In this document: positions 1 to 4,740 of the stretch, one piece after another
Layout: each line of letters begins with the position of its first letter
Numbering within the stretch: position 1 is the stretch's first letter
Assembly (NCBI GenBank): GCA_023422485.1
Contig: JAGTAM010000587.1
Coordinates: 1 to 5,825, forward strand
From: Pseudomonadota bacterium
GTDB lineage: Bacteria; Pseudomonadota; Alphaproteobacteria; Rhizobiales; Beijerinckiaceae
Direction: 5' to 3'
DNA: 5,825 nucleotides
The notes under the pieces: model-generated
Seen by the model: only the letters and a program-made list of their open reading frames with translations
What the model was told of the DNA's origin: nothing
Databases searched by the model: none
Position numbers and translations under genes: made by a program

Positions 1-320
1 ACCTTGTGCGAGCCGGTGTGATTCAGCTCCTCGCGCTTGAAGTAAATCTTCGCGCCCTTGCCCGCCGGCGCGCCGGCACGCAGGTGCTCGGTGAGGCGCT
101 CGGCGAAGTAGAGCGGGCTCGGACGGCCGATATAATGGGTGCCGTAGGCCTCCATGTCCGCCTTGAACGACGGGTCGGCCTTGGCGTCGGCGTAGGCCTT
201 CTCCAGATCGAGGATCAGCGGCATCAGCGTTTCGGCCACGAAGCGGCCGCCGAAGATGCCGAAGCGACCGCGCTCGTCCGGCCCGGTGCGGAAGGAATTG
301 GGAGCGGGGTTCAGCGTCAC
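1..320 (-). CDS. trpB: Tryptophan synthase beta chain, N-terminal part (runs off the window)
   Basis: TrpB is the PLP-dependent beta subunit of tryptophan synthase. It joins indole, channelled from TrpA, to L-serine to make L-tryptophan in the cytoplasm. The reading frame gives 106 complete codons. It begins (M/V)TLNPAPNSFRTGPDERG, followed by the family-typical GIFGGRFVAETLMP at residues 21-34, YIGRPSPLY at 63-71 and KREELNHTGSHK at 95-106. The final lysine (positions 3-5) matches the PLP Schiff-base lysine of the HTG(A/S)HK motif (Lys87 in the Salmonella enzyme). The catalytic glutamate and the rest of the protein lie outside the window. The start chosen is GTG at 318-320, because a GAAGGA Shine-Dalgarno sequence (329-334) sits 8 nt upstream and the N-terminus has normal length. 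It follows trpF by 129 nt, and trpA is expected next. Its ribosome-binding site lies inside an inverted repeat (separate entry). Confidence 0.96.
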   Translation of the reverse strand, partial: MTLNPAPNSFRTGPDERGRFGIFGGRFVAETLMPLILDLEKAYADAKADPSFKADMEAYGTHYIGRPSPLYFAERLTEHLRAGAPAGKGAKIYFKREELNHTGSHK

Positions 321-370
321 GGGGACGGTCCTTCGCGAAAATCGATTGTCGGCTCGCGTGCTAGACCCAT
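317..370 (-). CDS. Possible 17-codon leader ORF overlapping the trpB start
   Basis: An ATG at 368-370 opens an ORF reading MGLAREPTIDFREGPSP. It ends in TGA at 317-319, overlapping the trpB GTG as GTGA, the geometry typical of translational coupling. There is no clear Shine-Dalgarno ahead of the ATG, no tryptophan codon, and no known peptide family that I recognise. The frame is also open further upstream, out of frame within trpF, so the short ORF may be fortuitous in GC-rich DNA. It is listed because of its exact overlap with the trpB start. Confidence 0.15.
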   Translation of the reverse strand: MGLAREPTIDFREGPSP

Positions 371-422
371 GGGACGACGGCTGCAATGCGTCACAGCCGG
401 GCAGCCCGCCGGACCGTCCCCG
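317..422 (-). promoter_or_regulatory. Candidate structured trpB leader: 12-bp inverted repeat covering the trpB ribosome-binding site
   Basis: The arms CGGGGACGGTCC (320-331) and GGACCGTCCCCG (411-422) are perfect reverse complements separated by 79 nt. In the transcript the second arm covers the GGA of the trpB Shine-Dalgarno (329-334), the spacer and the first base of the GTG start, so pairing would hide the initiation site. Inside the loop, CGGCTG (378-383) and CAGCCG (394-399) can form a 6-bp hairpin. A smaller CGGG/CCCG hairpin (398-401 with 405-408) would compete with it. This suggests translational control of trpB or termination between trpF and trpB. No U-tract follows, so it is not a standard intrinsic terminator. 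No Trp-rich leader peptide is visible. The repeat is directly seen; the function is inferred. Confidence 0.4.
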
Positions 423-449
423 CGTGGGGGCCGAATGGGAGGCCGACGG

Positions 450-1097
450 TCAGGCCCGACGGCGTGCGGCCGCGACGAAAGCGGTGATTCGAGCCGGATC
501 CTTCTCGCCCGGACGTATCTCGACGCCCGACGAGACATCGACGGCCGTGAGCCCCGTACGCGACAAAGCGGTCCCGACATTCTCGGCATCGAGACCGCCC
601 GACAGCATCGTGCCCGCGGGCAGGGCCACGCTGCGCAGGATGTCCCAGTCGAAGCTGCGTCCGTTGCCGCCGGGTAGGTCGGCGCCGGGAGGCGGCTTGG
701 CGTCGAGCAGAAGCCGGTCGGCCACGGCGGCGTAGGCGGGAAGCGCGTCGAGATCGGCGACGGCCGCGATGCCGATCGCCTTCAGGACGGGCCGCCCGGT
801 CCAGGCGCGGATCTCCGCGACGCGCTGCGGGCTCTCCTTGCCGTGAAGCTGGATCCAGTCTGGGTCGAGTGTCTCGGCGACGGCGGCAAGGAGCGCGTCG
901 TCGGGATCGACCAGCAGCACGACGCGCTGCGCCCTCCCCCGCGCCCGCCCCGCGAGACCGCGGCCCTGCTCCAGGCTGACGTGGCGCGGGCTCTTGGGGA
1001 AATGGACGAAGCCGACGAGGTCGGCCCCCGCGTCGAGTGCCGCGTCGAGTGTGGCCTCGGTGCTCAGGCCGCAGATCTTGACGTAAACCTCGGCCAT
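450..1097 (-). CDS. trpF: Phosphoribosylanthranilate isomerase
   Basis: TrpF performs the Amadori rearrangement of N-(5'-phosphoribosyl)anthranilate to CdRP, the third step of tryptophan synthesis from chorismate, in the cytoplasm. The 215-residue product has the normal length of a monofunctional TrpF with a single TIM barrel. The sequence shows VKICGL at 6-11, with Cys9 as the expected general base, then VGFVHFPKSPR at 28-38, IQLHG at 82-86, LLLDAK at 129-134 with Asp132 as the expected general acid, and the phosphate-binding segments LSGGLD (165-170) and DVSSGVE (187-193). The terminal GEKD (197-200) is also typical. The start is ATG at 1095-1097. It has no strong Shine-Dalgarno, but it lies 22 nt behind the LapA-like gene, so coupled translation is plausible. 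The stop is TGA at 450-452. trpB follows, giving the common alphaproteobacterial trpF-trpB order. Confidence 0.97.
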   Translation of the reverse strand: MAEVYVKICGLSTEATLDAALDAGADLVGFVHFPKSPRHVSLEQGRGLAGRARGRAQRVVLLVDPDDALLAAVAETLDPDWIQLHGKESPQRVAEIRAWTGRPVLKAIGIAAVADLDALPAYAAVADRLLLDAKPPPGADLPGGNGRSFDWDILRSVALPAGTMLSGGLDAENVGTALSRTGLTAVDVSSGVEIRPGEKDPARITAFVAAARRRA

Positions 1098-1119
1098 TTC
1101 AGGGGGACGCTCCGGGACT

Positions 1120-1479
1120 TCAGCGCGCCGCCGGGGCCGGAAGCGCAGTGTGCGTGCCGGCGTAGCCCGGCTCGAAACCGGGCGTGCCGAACGTCTTCAG
1201 TTCCGCCGCCTCCTTGGCGAGGCGGTCGGCCTCGCGGCGGTGGTAGCGCGCACGCTGACGGGTTCCGGCCTGTCCCAGCCAGCTGCCGATGCCCCCGACC
1301 AGGATGCCCAGCGCCACCGCGCCAAACAACACGGCATAGAGCGGCAGAACGAGGCTGAACACCGGCTCCGGCGAGAACGGATCGAAGGAGAGCGTCACGG
1401 GCTCGCGATTGGCGACAGCGAGCAGGACGACCACCACAGCGATCGGCAGCAGAACCAGCGCCTTCAGAAAACGGATCAT
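1120..1479 (-). CDS. LapA-domain (DUF1049-type) small inner-membrane protein
   Basis: The 119-residue product resembles the LapA (lipopolysaccharide assembly protein A) domain family. These are small inner-membrane proteins; the E. coli LapA works with LapB in controlling LPS synthesis. Two hydrophobic segments are visible: residues about 4-23 (LKALVLLPIAVVVVLLAVAN) and about 42-68. The linker between them has the family-like ANREPVTLSFDPF stretch. A charged, probably helical cytoplasmic tail (about 73-95, rich in Arg, Glu and Lys) follows, then a Gly/Pro/Ala-rich end. The start is ATG at 1477-1479, with GGAG (1489-1492) 9 nt upstream. The gene lies between ihfB and trpF, a linkage seen in other Proteobacteria. 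The family call rests on length, topology and neighbourhood; there is no catalytic motif to confirm it, and an LPS role is not proven for alphaproteobacterial members. Confidence 0.85.
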   Translation of the reverse strand: MIRFLKALVLLPIAVVVVLLAVANREPVTLSFDPFSPEPVFSLVLPLYAVLFGAVALGILVGGIGSWLGQAGTRQRARYHRREADRLAKEAAELKTFGTPGFEPGYAGTHTALPAPAAR

Positions 1480-1664
1480 GCAACGGATCTCCGACGGGAC
1501 GGCAGGAGCCTGCGGCCGGCTCCGCCCGATGCCGCGAACGGCGTTCGAGCGGGCGCCTTACGCGGCTCAGACCGCAGAACTAGAGCGCAAGTTGACGATG
1601 GGGATGGCGGTTCGGCGCGAGGGATCATCGAACCGGGACCAAGACGAGAGATCGGCCGATACGA
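1480..1664. other. 185-bp ihfB to lapA intergenic region with short hairpins
   Basis: No coding sequence is supported here. Visible structures are a 10-bp palindrome ATCGGCCGAT (1651-1660) just after the ihfB stop, a 5-bp hairpin CGAAC/GTTCG with a 3-nt loop (1535-1547), and a 6-bp hairpin GGAGCC/GGCTCC with a 7-nt loop (1505-1523) about 25 nt upstream of the lapA-like start. None is followed on the minus strand by a T-tract, so I do not call an intrinsic terminator. I see no convincing -35/-10 pair, although the gap is long enough to hold a promoter for lapA-trpFB. Confidence 0.4.
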
Positions 1665-1973
1665 TCAGGCGCCCGGCTGCTCGTCGCCGATTCCAGCCCG
1701 GTTGAGGCGCAGGCGCATCTCCTTTCCGGTCTTGAAGACCGGAATCGCCTTCTCCGACACCGCCACGGACTCGCCGGTGCGGGGATTGCGGCCGCGCCGT
1801 GCCTCGCGGCGCTTGACCGAGAAGGCCCCGAAGCCGCGCAGTTCCACCCGGTCCCCCTGGGCGAGGGCGTCAGCGATGGTGTCCAGGATCGCGTTGACGA
1901 GGGTCTCGACGTCGCGCTGATAGAGGTGAGGATTCTGCTCGGCGATCTTGAGCACGAGTTCCGACTTGATCAT
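1665..1973 (-). CDS. ihfB: Integration host factor beta subunit
   Basis: IhfB pairs with IhfA to form IHF, a nucleoid protein that binds the minor groove at specific sites and bends DNA sharply. It acts in transcription, recombination and replication initiation. The 102-residue product starts MIKSELVLKIAEQNPHLYQ, which is the IhfB pattern. It has the HU/IHF core RGFGAF at 46-51, the DNA-contacting arm with GRNPRTGE at 61-68 (Pro64 is the expected intercalating proline), and VFKTGKEMR at 79-87 near the C-terminus. A polar tail of about 11 residues follows the HU fold. The start is ATG at 1971-1973 with GGAAG (1982-1986) 8 nt upstream. The MIKSEL start, the RNPRTG arm and the rpsA/sppA/lapA neighbourhood favour IhfB over IhfA or HU. 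It lies 45 nt behind sppA and is likely cotranscribed with it. Confidence 0.95.
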   Translation of the reverse strand: MIKSELVLKIAEQNPHLYQRDVETLVNAILDTIADALAQGDRVELRGFGAFSVKRREARRGRNPRTGESVAVSEKAIPVFKTGKEMRLRLNRAGIGDEQPGA

Positions 1974-2018
1974 GCGGCTCTCTTCCGGATGGGGGGCGTC
2001 GCGGCAGGGTGCGAAACC

Positions 2019-2987
2019 TCAGGGTGCCGGGCGCCAGACAGCGAGAAGCCCGCCATGGGCGACACCCGCGGCCTCGTCCTCGACGGCGCGAAGGCGGCTG
2101 GCGAGCCCATCGAGACCGAGAAGGTCCGCGCCGACGCCGAGGGCCGACCAGAGCTTGAACCCGCCCTCGGCCTTCGGTTTCCAATCCTTCACCGGAAGGT
2201 TGGCAGGAACCTGCTTCTCCTTCTCCAGCCACGCCACGGCCTGGCGCTCGCCGCCGAGCTCGTCGACGAGCTTCAGCGGCACGCTCTGGCGGCCGCTGAA
2301 CACGCGTCCGTCCGCAACGGTGGAGATCTCGCTCTCGTTCATGCCGCGGCGCTCCGCCACGAGACCCTTGAACCAGCCGTAGGTATCGAGAACGATCGAG
2401 GACAGGGCTGCGCGGGCCTCCGGTGAGGTCGGGCTGAAGCCCGACGGCTCCGCCTTCAGCGGCGAGGATTTCACGGATTCCACCTTCACACCGACCTTGT
2501 CGAGCAGGCCGGAGACGTCCGGATACTGGAACAGCACGCCGATGGAGCCGACGAGCGCGGTTTCACGGGCGACGATATGGTCGGCGGCGATCGCGGTGAT
2601 GTAGGCGCCGGAGGCGGCGGTCCCGTCCACGAAGGCGACCATCGGCTTCTTTGCCGCCAACGCGCGCAGGTTGCGGTATAGTTCCTCCGACCCGGTCGTG
2701 GTGCCGCCGGGCGACGAGATGGAGCCCACCACGCCCTTGACCGCGGTCGACTCGCCGACGCGCGCGATCAGCTTGCGGGTCGATTCGCTGCCGGCAATGA
2801 AGCCGCCGATCGAGATCCGGGCAATTTGGTTCTCGGTTGCCGGAAACAGCCGGCCTTCGCCGACCCGCGCGCGGTAGCCCAATGCGCCTACGGCGATGAT
2901 GGCGGCTCCGATACCGAGCATCCGCCACAGCGTCAGCTTGCGACGCAGACGGCGGCGGTCGATGAGAAACTCGGCGTCTGCAGCCAT
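2019..2987 (-). CDS. sppA: Signal peptide peptidase SppA, 36K type (S49 serine protease)
   Basis: SppA is a membrane-anchored serine protease of family S49 that degrades signal peptides left in the membrane after secretion. With the start at ATG 2985-2987 the protein has 322 residues, the size of the short (36K) type with a single protease domain. A basic N-terminus (RRRLRRK, 11-17) precedes one membrane segment at about 19-38. The core shows ISSPGGTTTGSEELY at 90-104, the nucleophile motif GTAASGAYI at 122-130 with Ser126, VGSIGV at 146-151, and KSSPLK at 173-178 with Lys178 as general base. The 52-residue Ser-Lys spacing equals that of the Bacillus subtilis enzyme (Ser147/Lys199). ADGRVFSGRQ (225-234) and LVDELGG (240-246) are also family-typical. 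The frame is open to 3149, but the upstream part is Arg/Gly-rich and unlike SppA. AGGAG (2999-3003) lies 11 nt before the chosen ATG, slightly far but usable. Confidence 0.94.
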   Translation of the reverse strand: MAADAEFLIDRRRLRRKLTLWRMLGIGAAIIAVGALGYRARVGEGRLFPATENQIARISIGGFIAGSESTRKLIARVGESTAVKGVVGSISSPGGTTTGSEELYRNLRALAAKKPMVAFVDGTAASGAYITAIAADHIVARETALVGSIGVLFQYPDVSGLLDKVGVKVESVKSSPLKAEPSGFSPTSPEARAALSSIVLDTYGWFKGLVAERRGMNESEISTVADGRVFSGRQSVPLKLVDELGGERQAVAWLEKEKQVPANLPVKDWKPKAEGGFKLWSALGVGADLLGLDGLASRLRAVEDEAAGVAHGGLLAVWRPAP

Positions 2988-2994
2988 CCGACGA

Positions 2995-3279
2995 TCAACT
3001 CCTCTCCGAGCGGTCCGTCCGGACCGTTGTTCTGTTGGGATCGTCCCGGCTGCGTCCTGTCCGAACGCGGCCCCGACCGATCCGCGGATCGTCCCGCCTC
3101 TCCGAGACGGGTCGATCCCACATGGTGTCCCGGAGCCGGTGAAGCCCATCGATCCAGATGCCGGCCAAGTCCTTGATGGACTTGGATTCGATCGCGCCCG
3201 CCGAGTCCGGAACCGTGTTTAACGCCGCCCAAGGCAGACGGGCAAGAGCCTGTTCCGTCCCAGCCCGGACAACCGGCAT
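2995..3279 (-). CDS. Doubtful 94-codon ORF upstream of sppA
   Basis: An ORF starting at ATG 3277-3279 and ending at TGA 2995-2997 stops 7 nt before the sppA ATG. The AGGAG used by sppA overlaps its last codons, as coupled genes often show. Residues about 27-52 look protein-like (AIESKSIKDLAGIWIDGLHR and on). The C-terminal 40 residues are a run of Arg, Asp, Gly and Thr typical of non-coding GC-rich DNA, and codons rare in the neighbouring genes (TTA, AGA, ACA) occur. There is no good Shine-Dalgarno and no family that I recognise. It is more likely leader sequence than a gene. Confidence 0.17.
   Translation of the reverse strand: MPVVRAGTEQALARLPWAALNTVPDSAGAIESKSIKDLAGIWIDGLHRLRDTMWDRPVSERRDDPRIGRGRVRTGRSRDDPNRTTVRTDRSERS
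3217..3245 (-). promoter_or_regulatory. Weak candidate sigma70-type promoter for sppA
   Basis: On the minus strand TTGCCC (3240-3245) and TTAAAC (3217-3222) are separated by exactly 17 nt, resembling -35 and -10 elements with 4 and 3 matches of 6. This is the most AT-rich spot in the gap. Transcription would begin near 3210, giving a leader of about 220 nt before sppA. The match is weak. Confidence 0.2.
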
Positions 3280-3281
3280 CC

Positions 3282-3318
3282 GCCGTCGCTGAAAGCGATG
3301 TTGTCAGGCGGCGACGGC
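3282..3318 (-). terminator. Inverted repeat just after the methyltransferase stop, possible terminator
   Basis: GCCGTCGC (3282-3289) and GCGACGGC (3311-3318) are perfect 8-bp reverse complements with a 21-nt loop, beginning one base after the methyltransferase TGA. A competing hairpin, TCGCT/AGCGA with a 3-nt loop, lies at 3286-3298. No T-tract follows on the minus strand, so it is not a canonical intrinsic terminator. It could stabilise the 3' end or assist termination. Confidence 0.25.
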
Positions 3319-3319
3319 C

Positions 3320-4645
3320 TCAGCGCGAAGCGTAGACTTCCTCGACGTAGCCGTCGCGCATCCAGAACAGGTTACGACTTAAACGCCGATAGCCGCCGTC
3401 TCGCATCACGAGTTGGGGGACAATGACCTGTCGAAAGTCATCCGTGTTCGGTGCAGCCGCCTCCTGATTGATCGAATAGAACAGGGGGGCGATCGAGCGA
3501 ATACGTGAAAGATACATGGCCGCCGTCTCCGGAGGCATCTCGGGAAGGGAATCCTGGTTGATCACCAAGTCGTAGCGCTCGTTCCGCTCGATTTCCCACC
3601 ACGGCAGCACCCGGATCGCGGCCTCGGGCTCACCGGCCAGGGACACATCGAGGCCAGCCTTGAGCAGAAACCAGCCCTGCAGAACGTTGGTGAAGGGCAG
3701 ATCGAGGATCGTGTAGCGCCGGTCGGGGCGGCGCAGAAACCATGCGAGACCGCCGAAGCCGCCGCCGATCTCGACGATGCGGTCGAACGTGCCGATCTGT
3801 CCGATTCGCCACGCGGCGTAGGCGTGGCTGAAGGCGTGCTCGGGCAGGATGCCGACGCCGAAATGCACGCCGAACGGCGCACCGACCTCGGGGAACGTCA
3901 GGGGGAAGCCGAGTTCGGCTTCGAGGTGTGCCGGCTCGGGGGAGAAGGCGGGAAAGCCGTTCAGGGAAGCGGCGAAATCACCCTGCTCCGGCGAGCGGAC
4001 GGGGGCGAGGCCGACGGCTTCGGAGAGCCGCAGCAGCCGGTCGCACCAGCTCGCGGCGAAGGGCGCAGGAGCGTGATGGGCCAGGGTCGCCATCGTGCGT
4101 CCCATCGCGATGCCGTGTGAGAGATGGGACTGGAACAGGTTGTTCAGCAGGTCGGCGAGCGCGGCAGCATCGCCGCTCCGCAGCGCGTGATGGAAGGCGG
4201 AAAAGCCCTGGGTTCGGGCCGCCCACATGCCGGCGCTGTCGGCCTCGGCGGGCGACCGTTCGGCACCGGAGCGCCACGCGGCGATGAGCCGGCGCGCGAT
4301 CACCTCATCCTCGGGACCCGTACGGGGCGCGGCGAAGGCGATCTCCGGAAGATCCGGCCAGGCGCGGTAGGGATACCGGAACGTCCAGGGCCCGGCGATC
4401 CCGCCCCCGAGTTCGGCGCTTGGGGACGGCACGCGGTAAGGGCGGCCCTCTCGGCGGCCGAAGATGCGGTAATGCTCTTCGGCGGAGGCGATGTGTCCGG
4501 CCTCGATTGCCATCGCCACGTCGGCGTTCAGATCGAGATAGGACTCGGCGTTGAAATCGGCGGGGAGCGGGTCCGGGTCCCGTCGTCCGGGCCTACCCCT
4601 CAACCAGCTCAGGCCCGCACCCAAGCCCGGAAGGCGGTCTGCCAT
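3320..4645 (-). CDS. Putative sugar O-methyltransferase with an N-terminal NADV/HY/EGR module
   Basis: This is a predicted cytoplasmic SAM-dependent methyltransferase of 441 residues. The C-terminal half shows a Rossmann-type SAM site: VEIGGGFGGLAW (291-302) as motif I and YTILDLP (311-317), whose acidic residue should hold the SAM ribose. LVINQDSLPEMP (360-371) follows as the post-motif segment. The EIGGG(F/Y)GGLA, DLP and N-DSL-EM combination matches my recollection of the 'putative sugar O-methyltransferase' (NanM-like) family, usually found in O-antigen or capsule loci. Near the N-terminus, FNAESYLDLNADV (31-43) and HYRIFGRREGR (58-68) form a small module known from surface-polysaccharide glycosyltransferases. 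The ATG at 4643-4645 is preferred: it has GAGG (4654-4657) 8 nt upstream. A longer frame from TTG 4682-4684 would start inside the rpsA terminator T-tract. The exact substrate is unknown; a surface glycan is an inference. Confidence 0.82.
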   Translation of the reverse strand: MADRLPGLGAGLSWLRGRPGRRDPDPLPADFNAESYLDLNADVAMAIEAGHIASAEEHYRIFGRREGRPYRVPSPSAELGGGIAGPWTFRYPYRAWPDLPEIAFAAPRTGPEDEVIARRLIAAWRSGAERSPAEADSAGMWAARTQGFSAFHHALRSGDAAALADLLNNLFQSHLSHGIAMGRTMATLAHHAPAPFAASWCDRLLRLSEAVGLAPVRSPEQGDFAASLNGFPAFSPEPAHLEAELGFPLTFPEVGAPFGVHFGVGILPEHAFSHAYAAWRIGQIGTFDRIVEIGGGFGGLAWFLRRPDRRYTILDLPFTNVLQGWFLLKAGLDVSLAGEPEAAIRVLPWWEIERNERYDLVINQDSLPEMPPETAAMYLSRIRSIAPLFYSINQEAAAPNTDDFRQVIVPQLVMRDGGYRRLSRNLFWMRDGYVEEVYASR

Positions 4646-4682
4646 CGCGCTCGCCTCAAGACGCTTCGAAGAATCGGAACCC

Positions 4683-4714
4683 AAAAAGTTCGGGGCCGGC
4701 CGAGCCGGCCCCGA
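4683..4714 (-). terminator. Intrinsic terminator of rpsA
   Basis: Positions 4690-4700 and 4704-4714 form an 11-bp, almost all-GC stem (GGGGCCGGC against GCCGGCCCC at its core) with a 3-nt loop. On the minus strand it is followed after two bases by TTTTT (4687-4683). It begins 26 nt after the rpsA TAA. This is a classic Rho-independent terminator acting only in the rpsA direction. It separates rpsA transcription from the methyltransferase gene, whose ATG lies 45 nt beyond the stem. Confidence 0.85.
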
Positions 4715-4740
4715 GGCATCATAGTCAGGCGAGGCGAGTC

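Larger units (their letters stand above)
2988..3319. other. 332-bp intergenic region upstream of sppA, rich in short repeats
   Basis: The region between the methyltransferase stop and the sppA start holds no firmly supported gene. It contains an 8-bp hairpin with a 5-nt loop (3165-3172 with 3178-3185), a 6-bp hairpin CGGTCC/GGACCG with a 4-nt loop (3011-3026), and an 11-bp direct repeat GGATCGTCCCG (3038-3048 and 3086-3096). A stem next to the methyltransferase stop has its own entry. These fit a leader or promoter region for sppA and the genes behind it. Confidence 0.5.

Noticed and set aside
6..735. Plus-strand ORFs of 223 and 159 codons opposite trpB and trpF.
   Set aside because: They mirror the codon structure of trpB and trpF on the other strand and have no motif or ribosome-binding support.
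1064..1483. A 139-codon minus-strand ORF overlapping the LapA-like gene in another frame.
   Set aside because: It runs into trpF, lacks hydrophobic segments and is displaced by the in-frame LapA-like product, which has two clear membrane helices and a Shine-Dalgarno.
1505..1523. The GGAGCC/GGCTCC hairpin as an intrinsic terminator after ihfB.
   Set aside because: The stem is only 6 bp, no T-tract follows on the minus strand, and it lies close to the lapA-like start rather than the ihfB end.
1150..1920. A 256-codon plus-strand ORF opposite lapA and ihfB.
   Set aside because: It is antisense to ihfB and the LapA-like gene, both clear by family motifs. Its product is Arg/Ala-rich with no family resemblance.
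2988..3149. A 54-residue N-terminal extension of SppA from ATG 3147-3149.
   Set aside because: The extension is Arg/Gly-rich without a signal or domain. The downstream ATG gives the standard basic-then-hydrophobic N-terminus, and AGGAG lies before it.
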